From Anaerolineales bacterium (GTDB taxonomy: Bacteria > Chloroflexota > Anaerolineae > Anaerolineales > Anaerolineaceae): a stretch of DNA of 35,653 nucleotides. Under the pieces are notes generated by a model that saw nothing but the letters and a program-made list of their open reading frames with translations, was not told the origin of the DNA and made no database searches. Made by a program: the position numbers and the translations under genes. Shown in pieces: positions 23,664 through 30,409 of this stretch (its first letter is position 1; each line of letters begins with the position of its first letter). The stretch covers positions 1-35,653 of the forward strand of contig JAGVAB010000119.1 of assembly GCA_020060485.1 (NCBI GenBank), in the 5' to 3' direction.

Positions 23664-23691
23664 TTGACATTGATCATATTTTGCCTAAAAT
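23664..23691 (+). promoter_or_regulatory. Promoter of WD40 lipoprotein gene
   Basis: TTGACA (23664-23669), a 16-bp spacer and TAAAAT (23686-23691), the same spacing and a similar TTTTGCCT stretch before the -10 as the promoter at 22254. Confidence 0.6.
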
Positions 23692-23734
23692 GGTAGTGTG
23701 TCAGGAATAATCTCTTTTAGCAGCGGGGCAGGAT

Positions 23735-25855
23735 ATGAAAAACAAGTTGTTTGTTCTCATTACCATATTCAGTATAACGACGCTTTTATTGTCCGGCTGC
23801 GCTGCACCGGGTGCTGAAGTATCTCTTTCTTCCACAGCCGGATCATCAAGAACAATGGATGCGGCTTTGATGCCTTCAACAGTTTCCCTGCTTCCGGTTC
23901 TCTCTCTCACACCTACAATGGATTCGACCATTACTCCATGGAAGACAAACCGCCCTACGATGACCCCCAAACCCACTTTAATACCATCTGCAACTATGCC
24001 CGTGTCCACCCCGGCATATTTGGGTACAACCATTCCGGCTGAAGCAGAAGTCATTAGCAAGGATAATTTCCTCAGGCTGACCAATGTGGCGCAGTGGGGA
24101 CGCGGGGCGATTATGGGAGCGGCTTTTACACCGAATGGCAACTATTTTGTGGCCGGCAGTGCCTATGGATATGCCATTTATGATATTCAGGATTTGCAGA
24201 AAGCGCCTGTTTGGGTGGCTTTTAACCAACCACTCCAGTTCAAACTGATGACTTTTAGCCAGGATGGTCACTATCTGCGGTTGACAAGAAAAAAAGGACA
24301 GGATGTGATTCTCGAATTTCCATCTGGGCAGACAGTTGAAGATGTGGAGGAAATGGAGTGGATGGACTCTGTCGTTTATAGCGATGGCTGGAATTCATTG
24401 GTGCTGGATTCGCCTGATGGAAGAAACCAGTTGAAGGCGCATGCAATCCCTGTAGAAGGGAATTGGGATGTCCTGTCATCTATTCGAGAGGTATTTGACA
24501 AAGCTTCAGGAGAATTGCTTTATACCCTTTCGGGTGAGACATTTTATGTGCGCTATTATAATGTCAATCAGCCAGAATCATGCGATCTTAAATCCACCGT
24601 GATGTGTGGAAATGCTTTTAGTCCAAGTGCTTTTCTTCCTTATCAGGCCGGTTTTTCCCCGACAGGTGATTCGCTGACCATCCTTTATCGCGCTCCCAAT
24701 TATGGGAACACCAATCGCTTCAGCGTGGTGAGGGTCTATAATGCACAGAACGGGAAACTGTTGGATGCGATCGGCAGCCTGGACAATCCCATTCAAACCT
24801 TTGCCTACTCGCCGGATGGCAAAATGATGGCGGTGGCTTTTGTCGACGGCTCATTCCAGTTACGGGATATGGCGCGTCATCGTTTCACGATGGGAGCATG
24901 GCATTTCAATGATATTCTGAATTTTGGGGAATTTACATCCGACGGTCGTTATTTGCTGCTGCGCCGCCCTGATATTCTTGAAATACGTTCTGCTGTGGAC
25001 GGCTCTTTACGCTCGCGAATAAAAATGGTGGAATACTCATTATCGCCGATTGATCGTAATGTGATTGCGATTGCCGATCTTGATCATATGATCAAGGTCA
25101 TGGAACTCGACAGTGGCAAGGTCATTTTGAGGATACCCGCACACGAAAACCCGATCTTCTCGGTGGTTTTTTCGCCAGACGGCAACTATATTGCTTCATC
25201 GGGCCAGGACTGCAAGGTTAAATTGTGGGATGCTCACACCGGGGATTTTCTTCATTATTTTGAGGAAACAATAGCTAATGGTTTTGGGGAGGATCCACTA
25301 GTCAGTGATGAATGGAATTCGCGCATTTTTATTTATGCTCTTAAATTCATTGAAGGCACCAATCAGGTGGTTGGCTTCGGCAGTTGGGGAACTATGGTGA
25401 GCTGGAATCTTCATTCCGGTGCGACAAATTATGTGGTTTATTCAGCGCCGCTTGAGTTTTACCAGGGAATGAGGACCATTAGTCCGCATTACCCTGATTC
25501 ATTTGGTGTGGATGTTGAAAAGCAACAATTTGCAATAGGCAGACAAATCTATGATCTGCACACTGGTGAGGAACTTGGGGAATATCAATCACCAGATAAT
25601 GTACCGGATGATTGTGCGTCAGGTGGGTGGATTTCTCTGAATAAAGATATTCTCTTCACCCTGGGGTATGGTAAAAAGAGTGGGCAGGTTTGCATCCTTG
25701 ATGCACAAGACCACAGCCTGTTGCAACTGCTCACTGTTGTGCCTGATGCGGATTATGATTTTTCTTTAGCCGGGCTTGCGTTATCAAATGATGGGAAGAC
25801 TCTGATCGCAGCGACGAAGATGGGTACCGTGCATGTTTACCAGATTGCTCGCTGA
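23735..25855 (+). CDS. WD40-like repeat lipoprotein
   Basis: A 706-aa lipoprotein. Signal peptide with lipobox LSGC (Cys22), a Pro/Thr-rich linker to about residue 95, then a beta-propeller region with WD-type units. The clearest are IFSVVFSPDGNYIASSGQDCKVKLWDAHTGDFLHYF (near 485-520) and IQTFAYSPDGKMMAVAFVDGSFQLRDM (near 350-376); others are degenerate. Such envelope propellers act as protein-binding scaffolds in Chloroflexota. No neighbouring partner suggests a pathway. Confidence 0.85.
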   Translation: MKNKLFVLITIFSITTLLLSGCAAPGAEVSLSSTAGSSRTMDAALMPSTVSLLPVLSLTPTMDSTITPWKTNRPTMTPKPTLIPSATMPVSTPAYLGTTIPAEAEVISKDNFLRLTNVAQWGRGAIMGAAFTPNGNYFVAGSAYGYAIYDIQDLQKAPVWVAFNQPLQFKLMTFSQDGHYLRLTRKKGQDVILEFPSGQTVEDVEEMEWMDSVVYSDGWNSLVLDSPDGRNQLKAHAIPVEGNWDVLSSIREVFDKASGELLYTLSGETFYVRYYNVNQPESCDLKSTVMCGNAFSPSAFLPYQAGFSPTGDSLTILYRAPNYGNTNRFSVVRVYNAQNGKLLDAIGSLDNPIQTFAYSPDGKMMAVAFVDGSFQLRDMARHRFTMGAWHFNDILNFGEFTSDGRYLLLRRPDILEIRSAVDGSLRSRIKMVEYSLSPIDRNVIAIADLDHMIKVMELDSGKVILRIPAHENPIFSVVFSPDGNYIASSGQDCKVKLWDAHTGDFLHYFEETIANGFGEDPLVSDEWNSRIFIYALKFIEGTNQVVGFGSWGTMVSWNLHSGATNYVVYSAPLEFYQGMRTISPHYPDSFGVDVEKQQFAIGRQIYDLHTGEELGEYQSPDNVPDDCASGGWISLNKDILFTLGYGKKSGQVCILDAQDHSLLQLLTVVPDADYDFSLAGLALSNDGKTLIAATKMGTVHVYQIAR

Positions 25856-25894
25856 TCTTCGGAGGGGTAAGGGTTGGTGGCTTAGGGTGGGGAG

Positions 25895-26026
25895 TGCCAG
25901 TCGCTGCGCTCCTCCATTAGACTTGGGCTGTTAGTTTGATGGCTGGTCAGCTGTACCCTTCGGCAGGCTCAGGGGGCGGCCCTTCGCAACGACATGATTG
26001 GGGGTTACCCTTCGACAGGCTCAGGT
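25895..26026. repeat. Dispersed repeat cluster
   Basis: Contains GTCGCTGCGCTCCTC, CCCTTCGGCAGGCTCAGG (25957), CCCTTCGCAACGACATGATTGG (25980) and CCCTTCGACAGGCTCAGG (26008). It runs into the 3' end of the minus-strand gene 26021-26464 and supplies its stop codon. Confidence 0.75.
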
Positions 26027-26464
26027 CGCGATCTCTTGCAGCATTTCTTTGAATGCTTCAGCGAGTTCGTCGCGGTAGGGCTGGCGGTAGCCGAGGCTGT
26101 TGAGGATTTGGGTCATGTGGATGTATGCCTGGCAGACGCGGGCGACTCCGGACGGGTTGTTCTGGTTTTGGTAATATTTGCAGAGGCGGAAGTAGGCGTG
26201 GGGGTCGTCGAAGGCGGCGGCAATGAGCTGGTTGTAGAGTTGGGCGGCTTGGTGGCTTTCGTCGCGGGTTTCGAGGGTGGCGGCCTGGAGCTGGATGCGG
26301 TAGAGGTCGCTGAGGATGCGGTCCATTTCGTCGATGTAGGGCCGGCTAGGCACTTCCCTGGGGAGGGTGGGCAGGGTTTTGAGGATGAGGTAGTGGCGGA
26401 TGCCGGGTTTTTGGTCTTGGAAGATCTCTTCGGCGGGCAAGGGATCGGGCGGAGATGGCAGCAT
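26021..26464 (-). CDS. Unknown protein, family of three local copies (copy A)
   Basis: A 147-aa soluble protein, unrecognised. It begins PPDPLPAEEIFQDQKPGIRHYLILKTLP, followed by helical pairs (DEMDRILSDLYRIQLQAATLETRDESHQAAQLYNQLIAAAFDDPHAYFRLCKYYQNQ) that look like tetratricopeptide-type repeats. It aligns along its length with the 167-aa gene at 27081 but ends about 20 residues earlier, where the TTCGACAGG repeat begins, so its C-terminus is truncated. TCCTTC on the plus strand (26470-26475) is its ribosome site. Confidence 0.75.
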   Translation of the reverse strand: MLPSPPDPLPAEEIFQDQKPGIRHYLILKTLPTLPREVPSRPYIDEMDRILSDLYRIQLQAATLETRDESHQAAQLYNQLIAAAFDDPHAYFRLCKYYQNQNNPSGVARVCQAYIHMTQILNSLGYRQPYRDELAEAFKEMLQEIAT

Positions 26465-26625
26465 GGCAGTCCTTCAAATCGATGGTTTATTTGTGTTTCA
26501 TTAATGAACCAATCCCCTATGAAGAAAAACTGTTTTCTTGATCTGATACATGGTTATGATCGCTTAAAAATTATGTCTTAGACAGGCACAAAGGCATGGA
26601 TTTATTTGCACCTGATCCGTAAATT

Positions 26626-26650
26626 TTTTAAAACACACCCGTTAGCGGGT
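26626..26650 (-). terminator. Terminator-like hairpin for gene 26698
   Basis: Minus-strand stem ACCCG / CGGGT (plus 26637-26641 and 26646-26650) with a 4-nt loop, followed on that strand by GTGTTTT. Short but downstream of the gene. Confidence 0.4.
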
Positions 26651-26697
26651 ATTCGCGGGTGACGGTTGAGGATCCTGATGCTCTGCAGCCCGCCCCA

Positions 26698-26973
26698 CTA
26701 CACACTAGTTAGAATCTTCACCATACGCTTGCGGGGTGTGGGTGTTTCCTGTATAGTGATTTCCACGGCGCCATGATGTTCAACTTGCAAGTCATATTGC
26801 CCAACCAGGGAGTGTTTGAGCATATTATCAGTCATTGCCTCGCCGGGAAAATAAAGAACACCTTTTTCGATGGTGGATTTATTGAGTTCTTCCTTGAATG
26901 TTAGGTGGTATTGCACAATGGCGATCAGCTCGCCATTTTTGAGCAATGCCCCTTCGCCAGTTATCATTTTCAT
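26698..26973 (-). CDS. Small unknown protein
   Basis: A 91-aa protein with beta-type segments (GEGALLKNGELIAIVQYHLTFKEEL; KGVLYFPGEAM; YDLQVEHHGAVEITIQETPTPRKRMVKI). It resembles small beta-barrel proteins but no family is recognised. It lies between the two copies of an unknown duplicated family, all on the minus strand, and may belong with them. The ribosome site is weak. Confidence 0.6.
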   Translation of the reverse strand: MKMITGEGALLKNGELIAIVQYHLTFKEELNKSTIEKGVLYFPGEAMTDNMLKHSLVGQYDLQVEHHGAVEITIQETPTPRKRMVKILTSV

Positions 26974-27024
26974 GGCTATCCCTGTTTTCTGCGATGTATT
27001 TGATACTGCAATTCACCAATCCAA

Positions 27025-27058
27025 CCTGACTAAGACAAATTTGTTTGTCTTAGTCAGG
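27025..27058. other. Perfect 15-bp stem, 4-base loop inverted repeat
   Basis: CCTGACTAAGACAAA (27025-27039), loop TTTG, TTTGTCTTAGTCAGG (27044-27058). It lies between minus-strand genes 27081-27584 and 26698-26973. There is no terminal T run, so it is either a bidirectional RNA hairpin, an attenuator, or a palindromic protein site. Confidence 0.7.
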
Positions 27059-27080
27059 GTCAAGGCATCGGAATATCTTT

Positions 27081-27584
27081 TCATCCTTTGCAATTATATT
27101 CTCTGGCTAATAATTTTTCGCAATATTCTTCAATTTCTGATGATTTTTCGAGTTCGTTTGCGATTTCAATGAAGGTAATTGTGCTTTCGTTTCGACAAGG
27201 ATCACTATAACCAAGTGCGGTTACTATTTGCACCATTTTCAGGTAGCGACAACATACGATGTCAACTTGGACGGGCATTTGCTTTTGGGTGTAATAGGCA
27301 CACAAGCGGAGGTAGGGATACGGACTGTCGAATTGAGCTGCCACCAGTTGTTTATATCCTGCAATTGCTTGTTCTGTTTCTCCTGCGCATTCCAGCTTCA
27401 CACTATCTTTTTGCAGGTTGTAAAGTTGTTGAAGGATACGTTTCATTTCATCAATATAGGGTTGTTTGGAAATTCCTTCCGGAATATCTGGCAGTGTTTT
27501 TAATATTTTGTAGTAACGTATCCCTGGTTTGGTTTCTATGAAAATCTTATGCGCTGGCAAGAATTCTGGCGTGGGTGATGGCAT
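27081..27584 (-). CDS. Unknown protein, family of three local copies (copy B)
   Basis: A 167-aa paralogue of the gene at 26021. It shares the PxPxFLPAxxIFxxxKPGIRYYKILKTLP opening, the YIDEMKRILQQLYNLQ helix and the helical-repeat region (AIAGYKQLVAAQFDSPYPYLRLCAYY). The C-terminal 25 residues (ELEKSSEIEEYCEKLLAREYNCKG) are absent from copy A. Codon use is lower in G+C than copy A, so the duplication is not recent or one copy was imported. TCCTTT (plus 27593-27598) is the ribosome site. Function unknown. Confidence 0.75.
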   Translation of the reverse strand: MPSPTPEFLPAHKIFIETKPGIRYYKILKTLPDIPEGISKQPYIDEMKRILQQLYNLQKDSVKLECAGETEQAIAGYKQLVAAQFDSPYPYLRLCAYYTQKQMPVQVDIVCCRYLKMVQIVTALGYSDPCRNESTITFIEIANELEKSSEIEEYCEKLLAREYNCKG

Positions 27585-27752
27585 GGGCGTAATCCTTTAA
27601 TTGTCTGGTTGTAGTGTGAATTTCTTTTCAATCATTATACAAAATGGCAGGCATCAAAGTGGTTTAAGGTTGATGGTGTTTTTGGTTTTCGCCAGCGGGG
27701 CGGTGGAGGTGGGCGGCGTCATAAAAATTTTGATCTAACTTGCATCCTAGGG

Positions 27753-28484
27753 TTATTGACAAGACAGTTGATAATCTTTTGGTAGAACAAAGGCCTGTAG
27801 ATTGAGCTTTTCCCAAATTTCGATAAAAAAGATTCTGTTTATCGATTCTCCCACAATAGTTCCCATTGCCACATAAATGCCTGGACGGTGATCAAAGATT
27901 TGCAGATCATTCTTTATTGGCATGAGCATCTTTCTTAGTACATCCATTTGTACCGAATAAAAATCTATTCTATGGTTTTCATCAATGTGAACCCCATTTG
28001 AGATATATGTTAGTCCTCGAACGATTTTGTTGACAAGTGTGTAGACATCTTCTTGTCTAACATGAAGGACTGGAAAACCATTGGGATAGGATAAACCTGG
28101 AATTAATCCAAAATTTGGTAATACATTTTTGGGCACCTTATCCACAAGTGTTACTTTGCCAATCAATTTTTCTAATCTTTTTTGACGTATTTTTCTATCT
28201 ATTTGATCTCTTCCCATTTTGGGGTCAAATGAACTAAGCGCTTTTTGCACAATTTCTTGGGTTGATGGAGTTGTTGGATCTAGGCATAGTGCCAATTCAT
28301 TTCTTAGATCACCTTCGATACGTGAAAGCCCATTGTTACAATCATTACATACTGGGACTTTCCATTTTTCATCGGTTGAGGAACTTTTCGGATACCAAGA
28401 TATAGGAAAAATATGATCCCAAGTAAGAGAAGCACATTCCGTAAGACAATAAACGCATTTTCCTGGTGGTGGCCTATTAGTCAT
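27753..28484 (-). CDS. Orphan HNH endonuclease
   Basis: A 243-aa HNH nuclease with an N-terminal zinc-type core: GKCVYCLTE, LTWDHIFPISWYP (His of HNH), KVPVCNDCNNGLSRIEGDLRNEL. The remaining about 170 residues are an unrecognised domain, perhaps for recognition. It is AT-rich, unlike its neighbours. Directly upstream is a decayed gene end, separated by 6 bases, so it was probably the second gene of an operon, perhaps a restriction or defence pair. No clear ribosome site, as expected if translation was coupled to the lost gene. Confidence 0.8.
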   Translation of the reverse strand: MTNRPPPGKCVYCLTECASLTWDHIFPISWYPKSSSTDEKWKVPVCNDCNNGLSRIEGDLRNELALCLDPTTPSTQEIVQKALSSFDPKMGRDQIDRKIRQKRLEKLIGKVTLVDKVPKNVLPNFGLIPGLSYPNGFPVLHVRQEDVYTLVNKIVRGLTYISNGVHIDENHRIDFYSVQMDVLRKMLMPIKNDLQIFDHRPGIYVAMGTIVGESINRIFFIEIWEKLNLQAFVLPKDYQLSCQ

Positions 28485-28490
28485 AGTTGT

Positions 28491-28618
28491 TTATGATCGC
28501 TCCAACAGACTCGGCTGCTCGGAGCCGGACTTCTTTTGCCGGGGGCTTACTTGAAGGTGCCGTGCTACGGTGGCATTTGGATATCTGCGCCCTGGAGCAG
28601 TTGTGTGATGCTCAAGTT
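28491..28618 (-). pseudogene. Decayed 3' end of a gene formerly upstream of the HNH nuclease
   Basis: Minus-strand translation gives LSITQLLQGADIQMPP, stop, HGTFK, stop, APGK, then after a frameshift QKKSGSEQPSLLERS and a stop at 28491-28493. The ending (x-L-L-x-G-x-D-I-x-x-P, then TFK-x-A and a polar tail) reminds me of C-terminal tails of large DNA-processing enzymes such as restriction or methyltransferase proteins, but I cannot name the family. Two stops and one frame change show it is dead. It is more G+C-rich than the HNH gene. Confidence 0.55.
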
Positions 28619-28766
28619 TTACTATTTTATTCTATACTGAAACCCCAAAAATATAATCGTTTTCGCGTGGGTAGAAATTTAATAACCTTTTTGGTATTTC
28701 ATTGATTGTATGGTATGCCAGGCATCAAAACGGTTTAACCTGGGAGCACATAAATGTTGTAGATTT

Positions 28767-28882
28767 TGTCGTTGCGAAGAAGCCGCAAAGCGGCGACTGA
28801 AGCAATCCCCATCACGGCTTGGAGATTGCCACAGTCGCTCACCTGCCCCACCGCAGGTGCGGGGCGCTCCTTCGCAACGACA
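28767..28882. repeat. REP/MITE-like nested palindrome
   Basis: Perfect 13-bp outer arms TGTCGTTGCGAAG (28767-28779) and CTTCGCAACGACA (28870-28882). Inside, GCGACTGAAGCAATC mirrors GATTGCCACAGTCGC with two mismatches, and two smaller stems (CCGC/GCGG and CACCTGC/GCAGGTG) lie within. The CTTCGCAACGACA arm recurs near 25981 and 33731. Probably a mobile non-coding repeat. Confidence 0.8.
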
Positions 28883-28939
28883 GTAATTGGGGCCTGATTT
28901 TCTACATACTTTTAGTACACCCGTTTAACCTTTCCCTGA

Positions 28940-28968
28940 TTTTCCCGAATCGGACTTTGTGGTATTAT
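28940..28968 (+). promoter_or_regulatory. Putative promoter of membrane protein gene 29003
   Basis: TATTAT (28963-28968) preceded by TTTTCCCGAATCGGA (28940-28954). A very similar block (TTTCCCCGAATTGGA ... GGTATAATC) lies before deoB at 33821-33855. A start near 28975 would leave a leader of about 28 nt. Confidence 0.45.
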
Positions 28969-29002
28969 CCGATGTGGAAGGTTTGGGAAAGGAGTGCGGG
29001 TC

Positions 29003-29554
29003 ATGAGTTTGTTGGGTTTGTTGAGTTGTTGTACCAGATTTTTCGGGCATAATAGTTTTCCTCAAGAAGAGCCTGATTTGACAGGGTTGATCACTGCTGT
29101 TGATGAAGCAAAGGCATATTACCAAAGCCAGGAAAAGGCAATTGAATCGATTAAAACCACGGCAAGGGCAATATTTGGCTCGGCAAGCTTGGTTGTTTCG
29201 CTCTTGGGCGCTTTGCAGTTATTTTCGAAGTCACCTCGAACTTCACCCCCGTGGGTGTCGGTCGCTGCAATTATCTCGGTGGTTGTTTTTTATATCCTTG
29301 CGATTTACTTTAGTTTGCTTTCTCAAATGCCTGTGTCATTTGTAACCCCGGTGAAAATGGGGTTGGCAGAGCTTGACAGCGCTTATGTTGGCAAGGGTAA
29401 AGAAAATGTTCTCAAACAGCAATTGGTGAATTATCTAAATGCAATCGATGGCAATCGAAAGGCGATTGAAGAGCGCAAAAGATGGGTGAAATATTCGGCT
29501 ATGGCGTTTATTTCAACTGTCGTTCTTTTACTCGTTACAATTTTCTTTGTTTAG
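29003..29554 (+). CDS. Three-helix membrane protein, unknown
   Basis: A 183-aa protein. After a polar N-terminal part with helix TAVDEAKAYYQSQEKAIESIK come two membrane segments (about 51-72 and 84-106), a cytoplasmic helical region (about 115-158, with Lys/Glu-rich NAIDGNRKAIEERKRW) and a last membrane helix (163-182). A helix, paired membrane spans and a soluble helical arm occur in small membrane effectors of defence systems such as SLATT or Pycsar types, but no partner gene is near, so this is only a resemblance. ATG 29003 follows AAAGGAG (28988-28994). It converges with the minus-strand gene 29556, one base away. Confidence 0.65.
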   Translation: MSLLGLLSCCTRFFGHNSFPQEEPDLTGLITAVDEAKAYYQSQEKAIESIKTTARAIFGSASLVVSLLGALQLFSKSPRTSPPWVSVAAIISVVVFYILAIYFSLLSQMPVSFVTPVKMGLAELDSAYVGKGKENVLKQQLVNYLNAIDGNRKAIEERKRWVKYSAMAFISTVVLLLVTIFFV

Positions 29555-29555
29555 T

Positions 29556-29729
29556 TTATTTCGGCTCTTGTTGTTTGAAAGTATGTTTGACATCCACGCA
29601 AGTTGTGCTGTCTCCCCTGGAGATTGGGGGATATTTTTCTTCAGGGTCTTTTTCAATTACTTGGATTTCTTTCGGCTTGAAAATCCTTTGGAGCAGTTGA
29701 AAGAAACTTGATTTCTCGGGTGGTTTCAT
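29556..29729 (-). CDS. 57-aa small protein with YPPxSxxDxTTC motif (B)
   Basis: A 57-aa gene, ATG at 29729, start MKPPEKSSFFQLLQRIFKPK, then IEKDPEEK and the motif YPPISRGDSTTC (residues 33-44), ending VDVKHTFKQQEPK. AAGGA lies about 10 bases upstream on that strand. The same 12-residue motif occurs in the neighbouring 61-aa protein, which supports both as real. The N-terminal part is basic and helical. Possible roles: RiPP-like precursor or small antitoxin-like protein; none is established. Confidence 0.55.
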   Translation of the reverse strand: MKPPEKSSFFQLLQRIFKPKEIQVIEKDPEEKYPPISRGDSTTCVDVKHTFKQQEPK

Positions 29730-29755
29730 TTAAAGGATTCCTTATTTGATGCCTT

Positions 29756-29941
29756 TTATTCAGTCATGCATGTTGTTAAATCGATCTCCGATGATGGGGG
29801 ATAATCATTGGCTTTTCTATTCTTCTCTTCTTCTATTAAGTAATTCATGAATGCAAGGATTTGTTGCTGGTTTTCCGGGGAAATTTCGGATAATTTTTCA
29901 TTGATTTCCTTGATCAGTGGGGTAACAACCTGTTTTTTCAT
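29756..29941 (-). CDS. 61-aa small protein with YPPxSxxDxTTC motif (A)
   Basis: A 61-aa protein: MKKQVVTPLIKEINEKLSEI, a helix-turn-helix-like helical stretch (PENQQQILAFMNYLIEEEK), then YPPSSEIDLTTC (residues 47-58) and MTE. GAGGG lies 5 bases before the ATG on that strand. It precedes the 57-aa gene by 26 bases in what looks like an operon. Its first 40 residues resemble the opening of DUF2281-type antitoxins; its Cys-bearing tail does not. Function unknown. Confidence 0.6.
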   Translation of the reverse strand: MKKQVVTPLIKEINEKLSEISPENQQQILAFMNYLIEEEKNRKANDYPPSSEIDLTTCMTE

Positions 29942-30049
29942 TTTACCCTCTTGTAAAATTTGAACAGATGTATTGGCTAGAGCAGCCGGTTCTTTTGTTC
30001 CTGTACACGCGCAGCATCATGTGCAAAAGTATCATTCAAAATTGACATT

Positions 30050-30079
30050 TTAATAATTATACGTCATTGCGGTTGTCAA
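30050..30079 (-). promoter_or_regulatory. Possible promoter of the small-protein pair
   Basis: On the minus strand TTGACA (plus 30074-30079) followed by TATAAT (plus 30056-30061, only 12 bp away) or TATTAA (plus 30050-30055, 18 bp). The second spacing is acceptable for sigma70. Leader of about 100 nt before the 61-aa gene. Confidence 0.35.
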
Positions 30080-30199
30080 AGTGGCTTTATGCCTGCCTGA
30101 CCGACATCTCGACCCCACATGGGCATAAATGCAAGCTCGATGTGCGGTTTGGGGGTGCGGATTTGGCGGGCGGTGATGGACAGAGGGCGGCATGGGTAC

Positions 30200-30223
30200 C
30201 CCCTCCCCGGTTCCGGGGAGGGG
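30200..30223. other. Perfect 10-bp GC hairpin in the 30062-30409 gap
   Basis: CCCCTCCCCG (30200-30209) / CGGGGAGGGG (30214-30223) with loop GTTC. The 350-bp gap around it is G+C-rich with no convincing gene; it resembles the dispersed repeats elsewhere in the window. Confidence 0.5.
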
Positions 30224-30409
30224 CGGAGCCGGGCTTGGGCTGAATTGATAGGTTCTTTTTTGTTCTCTGGCTGGCGAGCATGCTTTGCCCGAAATGGGCC
30301 GGATGGCCTAGAGCCAGAATCGGCCATTGGGTGATTGCCGGGCAGGGCTTTTGCGTTTATGATTCGGGTATGCTCCGCAGCCGGGGCGAGTTTGCAACAG
30401 GAGGAGAAG

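Noticed and set aside
23325..23710. Plus-strand frames before the WD40 lipoprotein
   Set aside because: They run through dispersed repeats and a minus-strand gene fragment; no ribosome sites and no recognisable protein.
25994..26581. 195-codon plus-strand frame over copy A of the unknown family
   Set aside because: Its Val/Gly/Glu-rich product is the antisense of a gene that has a paralogue and a ribosome site; the minus-strand gene is preferred.
28487..28705. 72-codon plus-strand frame upstream of the repeat element
   Set aside because: It is antisense to the decayed gene end; the minus-strand reading shows a coherent peptide broken by stops, whereas this one has no pattern.
29977..30048. 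23-codon minus-strand frame MSILNDTFAHDAARVQEQKNRLL just after a TATAAT
   Set aside because: It would have to be a leaderless mRNA and is very short. It may be part of an older longer start of the 61-aa gene, but no intact frame joins them.
30076..30327. Open frames on both strands in the 30062-30409 gap
   Set aside because: G+C-rich repeat-like DNA with a perfect hairpin; the products are Arg/Pro-rich without ribosome sites.
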